From contig JAEWQV010000017.1 of the NCBI GenBank assembly GCA_023399055.1, positions 248,001 through 312,000 of the forward strand: a stretch of DNA of 64,000 nt, in the 5' to 3' direction. The notes below the pieces were generated by a model, which saw nothing but the letters and a program-made list of their open reading frames with translations, was not told the DNA's origin and did no database searches. Positions 46,411 to 54,291 of the stretch are shown piece after piece (within the stretch, counting starts at the first letter, position 1; the number at the start of each line of letters is the position of its first letter). This DNA is from Bacillota bacterium (lineage in GTDB: Bacteria; Bacillota; Clostridia; Lachnospirales; Lachnospiraceae). A program made the position numbers and the translations under genes.

Positions 46411-46899
46411 TTATGGAATATATTTAAAGAAAGATATTCCCGTTATTTCACTTCCTGAACTGTCTCTGTTGCTCATCAAGTCTGAGCTATAAATCAAAAA
46501 CGGATGATAATATGCTTCAGGGTCTATGACCTCGGTTAGATGTGCAACTGAGAATTCATATGGATGAAATGATATAGCCGATTCGTCCATATAAATACTG
46601 TTATTGTTTTTATCCTTATCAACAAAAACCCTTATTGAACCATCCTTATATTTTCTGATTGTTTCAATTACATGATTTCCGGGAACACATTCTGATTTGT
46701 CCTGTAAATTAAAACCTGTGTCGTATTCGCCAAATTCTAGCTGCTTGTTAATTATAGCCTGATGTTCCACCTTGTCGTTGTATGCATTAGCCTGTGCGTC
46801 TCGTAAGCTTTCAAGTGAAAATACTCCTAGCAATAATATTATAATGAGAAAATATTCAATGCCTGTGTTTATCATATGTATAGGCGAATCTGCATTCAT
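46411..46899 (-). CDS. envelope operon protein 1, pilin-like membrane protein
   Basis: Protein of 162 residues with a polar start (MNADSPIHMINTGIEY), a hydrophobic helix (about 15-32) and a soluble part containing TIRKYKDGSIRVFVDKD. It is the first gene of the operon 46899-41030, and a GACATAAT box is 51 bases upstream. No family recognised. Confidence 0.5.
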   Translation of the reverse strand: MNADSPIHMINTGIEYFLIIILLLGVFSLESLRDAQANAYNDKVEHQAIINKQLEFGEYDTGFNLQDKSECVPGNHVIETIRKYKDGSIRVFVDKDKNNNSIYMDESAISFHPYEFSVAHLTEVIDPEAYYHPFLIYSSDLMSNRDSSGSEITGISFFKYIP

Positions 46900-46949
46900 T
46901 ATTTGTTATACCTCCTGTTTATCTTATGGCCAATAAACCACTTGTTCTT

Positions 46950-46957
46950 ATTATGTC
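46950..46957 (-). promoter_or_regulatory. GACATAAT element box for the envelope operon
   Basis: Variant of the YACATAAT box, 51 bases upstream of the first gene of the seven-gene operon. Confidence 0.45.
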
Positions 46958-46992
46958 TTTTCTTAGATTGCTTGAGTTGTCATAAAACAATA

Positions 46993-47064
46993 AGAAAGCA
47001 GGGAAGTTATTTCTGTGGTTGTCTACTTTTATCTTACAACCGCAAAGTTACTTTCCCTGCTTTT
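46993..47064 (-). terminator. long terminator hairpin after the 109-aa gene
   Basis: GCAGGGAA and TTCCCTGC arms close a long imperfect hairpin with an inner GGTTGT/ACAACC stem. Right behind the stop codon at 47066. On the plus strand the 3' side is TTTTTC. Confidence 0.65.
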
Positions 47065-47065
47065 T

Positions 47066-47395
47066 CTATTTTCGTTTATAAAATTCTTTCGGGAGATCGT
47101 GTATCTCATTCTCCTTGTCTTTTTTTCTCTTAGTCTCTTGCTTTTCACCCATCGCGTCGTATCTATCGATTATTCTTCCTCTTGACGGCACATGTTTTCT
47201 GGCCCAAATAATAATAATACAAATTATAAGAATTATAATGATACCAAATGCAATAAACCGATAATCTTTTATTGGAGTCCAGATATTCACTATGAAAAAG
47301 GAATATATTTTATCCCATAGCAACTCTCCTGTTTCTAAAATATTATCTTTACTTACATTCAGTACCGGTAATACAATCGTTAAGAAGCTAAACAT
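47066..47395 (-). CDS. small membrane protein (109 aa)
   Basis: One short and one long hydrophobic segment (about 1-12 and 45-66) followed by a very basic tail (GEKQETKRKKDKENEIHDLPKEFYKRK). No family recognised. It is last in the operon 49556-47066 after the zinc-ribbon protein. Confidence 0.55.
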   Translation of the reverse strand: MFSFLTIVLPVLNVSKDNILETGELLWDKIYSFFIVNIWTPIKDYRFIAFGIIIILIICIIIIWARKHVPSRGRIIDRYDAMGEKQETKRKKDKENEIHDLPKEFYKRK

Positions 47396-47418
47396 TAAGA
47401 CCTCCTCATCTAATGGTT

Positions 47419-48603
47419 TTACTTAAGCCAATCGATCGTAATTCTTACGAGATTGCCGCAGTTAGGGCATTTTACTGTATGCTCTTTCTGCTTTGCAAAT
47501 GTAATATCTGCCTCAAAAGACCTATGACAGGCAAAACACATGGTCTTTCTTCGTATTTTCATTAAATCTTTTTCGTACTGTTTTGTTGCCTGATCTGCAT
47601 CGTATAAAACTTTATAAATTGGAGCTTTTGCATCTCTCGATGTCATATTAAGATAGCGAGGGCATGTCTTAACTGTGTAATTCTCATCCTCTATCGCTTT
47701 TTTATACTCTGAAATGAACTCTTTCCAGCGAGGATCTCTTTCCGCCTTTAATCTTGTCGCTGTCTGCTCATAGATCTCGTACATCTTAGCATTTAATTGT
47801 TTATTATAAGCAATCTTAGCCTGTGCGGACTCTACTGTTTCTTCCTCTGGCTCGTCTTCGCTTAATTCAGGTGCGGGAACCTCATCCATACCTTTAACTT
47901 CAATTTCTGATTCATTGACTTTCTCTTCTGTCATTGGTTTTGCCAGTTGAACTTCATCAGTCAGCTCGAGCTCCTGTGGTACACCTTCTTTGACTTCTTC
48001 TCCTTCAGCTGTTTTAACGATACTATTTGCATCATTACCGATTAAAACATCGTTGATCCATTCAAGGTCCGACGTTTTAAGAATATCATCTTGGTAGGAA
48101 CCATAGTGAGAGAGTAAGGTATTGTTTATAAAATCAGCTTCCTCTATATTCTCCCATCCAGGATATTCTTCCAGGAGCAGGCTCATTGTAGAATAATCAA
48201 CGGTAAGGCCAATTTTTTCAATCAGCTGCTTTATCGTTTCGTTTTCTACCTTGATATCTGAGATATTAAAGACCACTATTTTAGTCCCCGGTGTGGGATT
48301 GTGAACATCATCAAAAAACCAATAATTGCCTGGTTGATGTGTCACCTGTTCAACGTTTGAGTGTATATATTCTAATGCTGTACTTGATATTTTTTTGTCT
48401 TTAACCAGATTCATCTGAAATAAAAAATGTACAAAATCAGCTACGCATGTTTTATATGCCTCCTGATTGCCAACCATCTTAATCACACGAAATAGCCTAT
48501 CTCCATTTCCTGCTATAACAGCATTTTTATAAGCTTTGGCTGTCGGCACATTGTCAATCCAAGCAGGAATTTCTTTTAATACAGCAGGGGTGTTTTTTTC
48601 CAT
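47419..48603 (-). CDS. hypothetical protein with a C-terminal zinc ribbon
   Basis: Soluble protein of about 394 residues. The N-terminal part (1-170) is helical, and the middle is Glu-rich and disordered (EVKGMDEVPAPELSEDEPEEETVESAQ in parts). The end has two cysteine pairs (CFACH and CPNCG) forming a zinc ribbon before the last residues. No enzymatic motif seen. The ATG at 48603 follows GGAAGG; the frame opens at 48645 where the ribosome-binding site is poorer. Its place after an HD-GYP gene suggests co-expression, role unknown. Confidence 0.6.
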   Translation of the reverse strand: MEKNTPAVLKEIPAWIDNVPTAKAYKNAVIAGNGDRLFRVIKMVGNQEAYKTCVADFVHFLFQMNLVKDKKISSTALEYIHSNVEQVTHQPGNYWFFDDVHNPTPGTKIVVFNISDIKVENETIKQLIEKIGLTVDYSTMSLLLEEYPGWENIEEADFINNTLLSHYGSYQDDILKTSDLEWINDVLIGNDANSIVKTAEGEEVKEGVPQELELTDEVQLAKPMTEEKVNESEIEVKGMDEVPAPELSEDEPEEETVESAQAKIAYNKQLNAKMYEIYEQTATRLKAERDPRWKEFISEYKKAIEDENYTVKTCPRYLNMTSRDAKAPIYKVLYDADQATKQYEKDLMKIRRKTMCFACHRSFEADITFAKQKEHTVKCPNCGNLVRITIDWLK

Positions 48604-48684
48604 AAATACAATCTTCCTTCCTAATTCAGCTAATGCTTTTTGCATCCTTTAAATATTGTAAGGCGTATTGCAAAACTAACATTT

Positions 48685-49290
48685 TCAGGATAACTTTTTG
48701 TGCACCCACACAAAACAATCTACTATCTCAGGGTCAAATTGTGTGCTCCTACACCTTAAGATTTCATTAAGCGCATATAATGTATTTTTAGATTCCTTAT
48801 AGACACGGGGCGAGACTATCGCATCGTATGCATCGGCTACACTGATTATTCTTGCAAACAATGATATGTCGTAACCAGATATTCCCGTTGGATAACCTGT
48901 ACCATCGTATTTTTCATGGTGGTATTTTGCCGCATCAATGATTTCTGCCGGATATCGATTCTTCTTAAGATATTCTGCGCCAACTGATGCGTGTGATTTG
49001 ACCATGCATCGCTCGTATTCGTTTAATTGCCCTGCCTTAAAGAGAATATTTTTGGGAATAAAAGCTTTGCCGATATCATGGAAAATAGCAGCTTCGAATA
49101 AACCATTTTGTTGACTTTCAGATAAGTTTAAGGCCTTTGCAATCTGTAAGGAAATGGTTGCTACTCGTTCGGAGTGTTTTATTATATCATTTAGATAGGC
49201 TCCTTGAGTGTCTATTTTAAAAGAAAGACTATTGTTTATGTACTGCTTTAAGTTAAACTCCAGGTTTTTCATTCGTTGTTCTGCATACAT
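48685..49290 (-). CDS. HD-GYP domain protein, putative cyclic-di-GMP phosphodiesterase
   Basis: Protein of 201 residues, almost entirely an HD-GYP domain. Motifs: HSERVATISLQIA, FHDIGKAFIP (HD pair), KSHASVGAEYL, HHEKYDGTGYP (GYP) and RIISVADAYDAI. All metal ligands seem present. Such enzymes hydrolyse cyclic di-GMP, or related cyclic dinucleotides in some families. No sensor domain is attached. It sits eight bases behind an 85-aa gene in the element, so the element may lower this messenger in the host. Confidence 0.85.
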   Translation of the reverse strand: MYAEQRMKNLEFNLKQYINNSLSFKIDTQGAYLNDIIKHSERVATISLQIAKALNLSESQQNGLFEAAIFHDIGKAFIPKNILFKAGQLNEYERCMVKSHASVGAEYLKKNRYPAEIIDAAKYHHEKYDGTGYPTGISGYDISLFARIISVADAYDAIVSPRVYKESKNTLYALNEILRCRSTQFDPEIVDCFVWVHKKLS

Positions 49291-49298
49291 GTTGTCAC

Positions 49299-49556
49299 CT
49301 AGCCTTTTAATACTATATCAGTGATATTCTTATACACCCCTGTTGTAAAAGGGATATGCCTGCGGTCAAATATATTTCTGACAAAATTTTTGATATATTT
49401 TATAACATCGTTTCTGTTTTCCTTTGGACGCGCAAAGGCCTTTGCTGGTACTGTGTCTGTATTCTCGTAATAGATAATTGCTTTTTCGTCTTCTGAAAAA
49501 ATTTTGATAGGTATCTTTTGTGTAAACAGATAGTTTAAATCAGAAAATGTAAGCAT
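49299..49556 (-). CDS. small hypothetical protein (85 aa)
   Basis: Basic soluble protein with no recognised family (MLTFSDLNYLFTQKIPIKIF). First gene behind a TACATAAT box 42 bases upstream, followed by the HD-GYP gene. Confidence 0.55.
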   Translation of the reverse strand: MLTFSDLNYLFTQKIPIKIFSEDEKAIIYYENTDTVPAKAFARPKENRNDVIKYIKNFVRNIFDRRHIPFTTGVYKNITDIVLKG

Positions 49557-49597
49557 ACTTTACCCTCCATTTGTGACTAATTTATATATTCAATTTT

Positions 49598-49605
49598 ATT
49601 ATGTA
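49598..49605 (-). promoter_or_regulatory. TACATAAT element box for the HD-GYP operon
   Basis: 42 bases upstream of the 85-aa gene. Confidence 0.5.
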
Positions 49606-49706
49606 CAATCTAAATTTTAAGAAGTTGTATTTAACTGAAATAAATAATTATCACTTAGTTGGTGGTTCATTTCCGCTCTGAAGAGCCTTTTTGATTTTCC
49701 TGGCAG

Positions 49707-49753
49707 TGCAAAAAAACACCTATTATCAGCATCCTGCGGATAACAGATGTTTT
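49707..49753 (-). terminator. terminator of the sigma factor gene
   Basis: AAAAAAACACC and complementary GATGTTTTTTT arms form a long stem, ending in TTTTTTT on the minus strand five bases behind the stop codon. Confidence 0.8.
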
Positions 49754-49758
49754 TTTGG

Positions 49759-50991
49759 TTAAAAATTATCAGTACCGGACTTGATATCATCCAAAGTTAA
49801 CTGACTATATTCAACATTATCACATATAGTGTCTACGGTAACACTCCATAGCTGATCAAATTTTTCAGCTTCATCTTCCGTACGGACCACACTGTTATTT
49901 CTATTCTTGGAAGCATATAAGTTTGCGAAGCGACCAAGATACTCTGATGCCTCGGGATGCATCATAGAATAAACGCTAAGTCTATTTGCCGCATCTGACC
50001 AGGTACGTCGGATTTCATCTTCCGTGATATCCTCATATCCAAAGTTGTTGATCAGACGTTGTTTAGCATCTGCAATCTTTTGACCATTGTCGTTGTATAT
50101 GATTAATGTATTAATTTCTCGTGTACTGAACACGGTATGTAATGCATGGAGAAATACGGTCTGTTTGTCTTTTTCGAGGACGATTTCTTCCGGCGTTTTG
50201 ATATTATGATCAATTCTCTCTGTGATTGCACCGCCATCTCCAAGCGTATCAATTGACATTGAAGATCCATCATCAGAAAGGAAAGGCATCATATCCTTGA
50301 TATCTTTAATTGGTACATCCGGAAGGGCTTCTGAAAGCGCGTCTATCGTAACCGCTTTACCCTCTGCAATAAGAGCTTCTTTTTGCATAAGAAGCATCTT
50401 TTTTATATGCACCTTGTGTTCTGGGATAATCTCATTAATCTTGATTACTTCCTCATAAGCATAATGAAGCACTCTTGTTTTAAAAAATGTACCGGGAGCA
50501 TAATTATCCGCATCATACTTAGGGAGCCAAGTTAAAAATCCAATCGCCATTGCAGATATCAGGTCTTCATAATCTTTTTTAGGATAACTTTTAATCAAAG
50601 AATAAAAGAAGTTCTGTTGTGTTTCCCAAAAAAGACCTGCTGCTGTGTCTTTGAGTTCCGGAAGTCTATGAGGTTTTGCTGCCGCTTTACCAAGAAACTT
50701 TTTGGCGTAAAGGTTCTTATTAAAGTTTTCTCTTGCCAGTTTTAACATGGCGGAACCTGTCACAGCGTCGGCAGAATAAAATTCATTAATATCCCAAAAC
50801 AATCCACCTGCAGTATCCTTAAGTTCTGGCATCACATGAGGGTTTAAGGCTGCTTGTGCAAGGAACCGTTTGGCCTCAGGATACGTAATGAAATTTTCTT
50901 TTGCCAGTTTTAACATGGCAGAACCCGTCACAGCATCGGCAGAGTATAACTCGTTAATGTCGTAGTTAAAAGTATCAGGGTCAAAGGTCAT
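49759..50991 (-). CDS. divergent sigma-70-family factor with duplicated N terminus
   Basis: Protein of 410 residues. Residues 1-120 are two near-identical units of about 52 residues (each with YSADAVTGSAMLKLA and LPELKDTA). The rest follows the sigma-70 layout. Region 2 is at about 135-180 (DLISAMAIGFLTWLPKYD, then FFKTRVLHYAYEEV). A region-3-like part is at about 190-270 (KAVTIDALSEALPDVPIKDI, SMSIDTLGDGG). A region-4-like end has VFSTREINTLIIYNDNGQ and DEIRRTWSDAANRLSVY. This is an alternative factor, not a housekeeping one. It may recognise the YACATAAT promoter boxes of the element, a guess that fits but is untested. Confidence 0.72.
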   Translation of the reverse strand: MTFDPDTFNYDINELYSADAVTGSAMLKLAKENFITYPEAKRFLAQAALNPHVMPELKDTAGGLFWDINEFYSADAVTGSAMLKLARENFNKNLYAKKFLGKAAAKPHRLPELKDTAAGLFWETQQNFFYSLIKSYPKKDYEDLISAMAIGFLTWLPKYDADNYAPGTFFKTRVLHYAYEEVIKINEIIPEHKVHIKKMLLMQKEALIAEGKAVTIDALSEALPDVPIKDIKDMMPFLSDDGSSMSIDTLGDGGAITERIDHNIKTPEEIVLEKDKQTVFLHALHTVFSTREINTLIIYNDNGQKIADAKQRLINNFGYEDITEDEIRRTWSDAANRLSVYSMMHPEASEYLGRFANLYASKNRNNSVVRTEDEAEKFDQLWSVTVDTICDNVEYSQLTLDDIKSGTDNF

Positions 50992-51021
50992 AAATTACTC
51001 CTCCTTTTGAGAAATTCGTTA

Positions 51022-51029
51022 ATTTTGTA
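51022..51029 (-). promoter_or_regulatory. TACAAAAT, near-match element box for the sigma gene
   Basis: One base from TACATAAT, 31 bases upstream of the sigma factor start codon. It would give the sigma gene a self-controlled promoter. Confidence 0.35.
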
Positions 51030-51190
51030 CGTATTAAAGACAAAAAAATACAAATTACAGCAAAAACAATAAACTATATATCCCATTATTTTACACATTT
51101 TGACGTAAATCTTATACGTTAAATTGTAACACATTTGGTGAATTATGGCTATAAAAGCTTTGCATTTTATTTGCATTTTTATCCGTCTTT

Positions 51191-51287
51191 TTCCAATCAG
51201 TTCTCTTAATTATAAACCCGTTTAGTAATACGGCGTATCTGTCGCCTAGAAAAACAGGTTTTTCCTTATTTTTGCTGTTGATTGGAA
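51191..51287 (-). other. structured leader in front of the sigma gene
   Basis: A 9 bp closing helix (TTCCAATCA/TGATTGGAA) encloses three possible hairpins: CCGT/ACGG, GGCG/CGCC and GAAAAAC/GTTTTTC. With the CACATAAT box at 51339-51346 upstream it could be part of a long 5' leader or a separate small RNA. I could not match it to a known riboswitch or to a tRNA. The whole gap 50992-51545 holds no gene. Confidence 0.35.
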
Positions 51288-51338
51288 GTCACTAAGGATG
51301 AGTAGGAAGACCCGTGTGTATTTATTTGTAACATAAGT

Positions 51339-51346
51339 ATTATGTG
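51339..51346 (-). promoter_or_regulatory. CACATAAT element box, distal promoter of the sigma gene or small RNA
   Basis: About 350 bases upstream of the sigma start codon and 50 bases upstream of the structured stretch. Confidence 0.35.
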
Positions 51347-51486
51347 TAGTTTATTTTTTTTAATAAAATTAATAAAAGATTGCCATATCGAACTATTGTC
51401 GTTTTTTGGTTTTATTTTATTTTTACTTATCCGATTGCATTATTATAGAAAATTTTATTCACCATATCTTATGAGAATAAAGAAAA

Positions 51487-51518
51487 ACAGGCACCAGATT
51501 TAGTCCAGTACCTGTCAA
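51487..51518 (-). terminator. terminator of the SSB/AAA+ operon
   Basis: GACAGGTAC and GTGCCTGT arms form a stem followed by TTTTTC on the minus strand, just behind the small 43-aa gene. Confidence 0.7.
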
Positions 51519-51545
51519 TAAACATACTAAGCTTGGTGTCAATAT

Positions 51546-51677
51546 TTATTCTTCGTCATCAAGGCTTGGTCCATAATCAATAGTTTCGCCTGCATTTTCA
51601 ATGTTGGAAGTAATATTAATAATATCTTTTGGGCCAGAGAGATTAGTCTGTCTCTGCGGGATAATACGATGTTTCAT
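51546..51677 (-). CDS. small hypothetical protein (43 aa)
   Basis: Frame beginning MKHRIIPQRQTNLSGPKDI and ending with an acidic tail (DDEE), with AGGAGG at a proper distance. It overlaps the end of the 98-aa gene by 35 bases in another frame. Last gene of the operon. No family recognised. Confidence 0.5.
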   Translation of the reverse strand: MKHRIIPQRQTNLSGPKDIINITSNIENAGETIDYGPSLDDEE

Positions 51678-51939
51678 CGAAAATTTCCTCCTGCTTGATA
51701 GGAACTACTTTAAACTTATCTGTGCCCACAAGTGCTACCATTGGTGTGATATGATCATCTGAGAGCTTAATACCAAGCTTTGTTGGAGTGAGAACAACTG
51801 TTTTCGTCTTTGTTTTACCGTTATTTTCAATAGCAAACATAAATACAGCGGGAACCTTGTTTGTAATACAGAATGCGTTAAGGTCGTTAATTTTTTCTGT
51901 TAATATTGATGCAACATCATCTCTGTTCTTATAACTCAT
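51643..51939 (-). CDS. hypothetical protein (98 aa)
   Basis: Small soluble protein (MSYKNRDDVASILTEKINDLN) with mixed helices and strands. No family recognised. It follows the AAA+ ATPase gene by about 180 bases without a clear promoter box. Confidence 0.55.
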   Translation of the reverse strand: MSYKNRDDVASILTEKINDLNAFCITNKVPAVFMFAIENNGKTKTKTVVLTPTKLGIKLSDDHITPMVALVGTDKFKVVPIKQEEIFDETSYYPAETD

Positions 51940-52120
51940 TGTGTTTATCCTCTTTTCTGTTTAGAGTAGGGTGCAAGCTTACCAAACAGAGCAAATGCGT
52001 TATTTGAATTACCATAAAAATGCCATACTTTCAGTAAATGCATTTTATTGCGGAATACCCATTCTCTAACTCTCCTTCAATCATCTGCTCTTCCGTAATA
52101 AGACATTTAACTTCTCAATT

Positions 52121-53299
52121 TTACAAGCTTCTTGGAGCACAGATGTCTTCATAAGTAAGTGTTTTAATGCGTTTTTCTTTCTCTTCTTTCTTTTCGAATG
52201 TTTGCATCATGCAGTTGACCTTATGTTTATCAACGGATGATTGTACAATGTTTCTTACGGTACGGCCATTACCAAAATGCTTTGACCTTCTCATTGGTTC
52301 AATCAGTTCCTTAAAGTTGTCGTAAGCCATTTCGCTGATTTCATACCCTTCTAAAGTAGACATTTTTTCAAATATTTTTATAAGTTCTTCCATACTGTAT
52401 GCTGTAAAATTATAAAACTGCTGAATACGAGACTTAAAACCCGGGTTGGATTCAATCAATGACTTCATTTCACTTTCATATCCTGCAAGGATAACAACAA
52501 CTCCATCCCTATTATCTTCCATTTCCTTAATAAGAGTTGCAATAACCTCTCGGTTCGTACCGCCTGTGTCTGTCATGAGAGCATATGCTTCATCAATAAA
52601 GAGTACTCCTCCAGAGGCTCTGTGTAAGATTTTTTGAGTTTTCAAAGTCGCTTCTGCAGACGTTGATCCATGAAAGGTGTTACCGTCTGTTTCGATGCAT
52701 TTATTTTCTCGAATTATATGATATTTATAAAGTAATCCAGCCATAATTCTAGCTACTGTTGTTTTACCTGTACCAGGAGGCCCAGAGAAACACATATGGT
52801 ATGATTTTGCATCAACTTTTTTATTATTCTTGCTGTTGAATTCCTTGTCGTATGCCATTTGGGCTGCAAGTTCATGCATCATCTTTTTCACTTGGGGAAG
52901 GCCTATTAGTTTTTCAATATCATCTTCCGGTGTTTTTGAACCCTTATGTGTCATTGATTGAAGTTCGCTAGTAGGTAGAATACGTTCAGAATCAATCATT
53001 TTAGCTTCTTCAATTTTACGACGCTCTGCTGCAGATAGCTTACTGAAATCACCGTGCTTTCTTGATTGTCCAAATTCATCATATTCAACTTTATCACGCA
53101 ACTTGAGCTGTATTTTATTTGTTATAGGAATTGCCATACCGCAAATGCAAGCTACAGCTGCTGGTATGGTAAAGTTCTCGCCTTTTGATAAAGCGTCCAG
53201 TGCAAATATAACACTGATGGCACACCCTGTAAGAAAAAGTGCTAATAAACTGATTGTTCCCCAGTATTTAAGTACGGGAGGTGACTGTTGTTTTTTCAT
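52121..53299 (-). CDS. AAA+ ATPase of the CbxX/CfxQ/SpoVK type, membrane-anchored
   Basis: Protein of 392 residues with two N-terminal membrane helices (about 12-60) and a cytoplasmic AAA+ module. Visible motifs: Walker A GPPGTGKTTVARIMAGLL (about 175), Walker B LFIDEAYAL (about 236), sensor region VVVILAGYESEMKSLIE and the arginine-finger region NPGFKSRI. The CbxX/CfxQ group includes rubisco activases and the SpoVK sporulation protein and is often found beside type VII secretion. Here it follows a J-domain protein gene by 21 bases. It may remodel protein complexes during transfer, which is an inference. Confidence 0.85.
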   Translation of the reverse strand: MKKQQSPPVLKYWGTISLLALFLTGCAISVIFALDALSKGENFTIPAAVACICGMAIPITNKIQLKLRDKVEYDEFGQSRKHGDFSKLSAAERRKIEEAKMIDSERILPTSELQSMTHKGSKTPEDDIEKLIGLPQVKKMMHELAAQMAYDKEFNSKNNKKVDAKSYHMCFSGPPGTGKTTVARIMAGLLYKYHIIRENKCIETDGNTFHGSTSAEATLKTQKILHRASGGVLFIDEAYALMTDTGGTNREVIATLIKEMEDNRDGVVVILAGYESEMKSLIESNPGFKSRIQQFYNFTAYSMEELIKIFEKMSTLEGYEISEMAYDNFKELIEPMRRSKHFGNGRTVRNIVQSSVDKHKVNCMMQTFEKKEEKEKRIKTLTYEDICAPRSL

Positions 53300-53320
53300 G
53301 TTTTTATCCTTTTAATATGA

Positions 53321-53977
53321 TTATTTTAAATATGCGTCGTACTCAGCTTTCAGTTTTTTAAAGCTGCTCTCATTACCGGTTGTAGTGTTATCTGGGTGAT
53401 AAATTTTAGCAAGCTCTCTGTATTTTTTGGTGAGATCCTCTTTTGTATTGCAAGAGGAATAGAATCTTGAAGTCTTCCAAGGGTTATCCTTCGCTGGTTC
53501 TATATATGAGGCTAACCTCTCGTATTCATATCCAGAATCATTAAAGCTATTGACGGGGTATATGCTGCGGATAAGAGTGGCAATATTTGCAAACTCTGCA
53601 ACATAGCTTTCAACAATTTTAAGATCATTAAACAAAGTATCGAATGATATTCCAATAAAATTATTTTCTGCAATATTTGATTTTAAGCTATCAAGTTTTT
53701 TCTCTACGCTTTCTGTGATTCTTACCGTATCGTCATATAATTTATGAAGTCTTTTCAAGGTGTCTGTGTCACTATACTTTTCTGCACTTTCAACTTTCTC
53801 ATTGTATTGCTCTGCGAAATTTTGATAAATGCTGACATACTGGTCAATCATATGATTGTACCATGAGATAATGTTATATTTGTCTTTTGCTTTCTTTTTC
53901 ATTTTATTTGCCAATATACAACCTGCAACAATAATTATAGTGACTACAGCTGTCATAAGATATATTTCATTTGCCAT
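53321..53977 (-). CDS. membrane-anchored J-domain (DnaJ-like) protein
   Basis: Protein of 218 residues: one membrane helix at the N terminus (about 7-23), a helical middle (residues 40-150) and a C-terminal J domain (about 165-218) with the key HPD tripeptide in YREIAKIYHPDN-like context (LAKIYHPDNTTTG). The J domain would recruit a DnaK-type chaperone to the membrane. Directly upstream of the AAA+ ATPase gene, so the two probably act together. Confidence 0.78.
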   Translation of the reverse strand: MANEIYLMTAVVTIIIVAGCILANKMKKKAKDKYNIISWYNHMIDQYVSIYQNFAEQYNEKVESAEKYSDTDTLKRLHKLYDDTVRITESVEKKLDSLKSNIAENNFIGISFDTLFNDLKIVESYVAEFANIATLIRSIYPVNSFNDSGYEYERLASYIEPAKDNPWKTSRFYSSCNTKEDLTKKYRELAKIYHPDNTTTGNESSFKKLKAEYDAYLK

Positions 53978-54032
53978 AAAGGTACGTCTCCTTATTTAAG
54001 TACTACGCCTTTGCAAGCGCATGACAAGGATA

Positions 54033-54269
54033 TCAAAGAGTCCCTCCGCCATCTCTGTTGTTCTTGAAAATACCCATAATTATAAGTGCTGTTATAATAA
54101 GCAATATGGGAATTATTAGGCCTTTAAGAATACCCAAGCCTTCATTCACCGTAGCGTTCGTCGTAACAGGGATAAGACTAAGTAGTGCCAAAATTAATTT
54201 AGAAAAAAGAAAGGTAATAACTTCTGCTCCAATAAATATCCCTAACCATTTTTTATCATAGTCTGTCAT
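54033..54269 (-). CDS. small membrane protein (78 aa)
   Basis: Two hydrophobic helices (about 9-30 and 47-68) with a short loop. No family recognised. Between the SSB-like gene and the J-domain gene in the same operon. Confidence 0.55.
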   Translation of the reverse strand: MTDYDKKWLGIFIGAEVITFLFSKLILALLSLIPVTTNATVNEGLGILKGLIIPILLIITALIIMGIFKNNRDGGGTL

Positions 54270-54291
54270 CTTTTATTTTCCTCCATATTTA

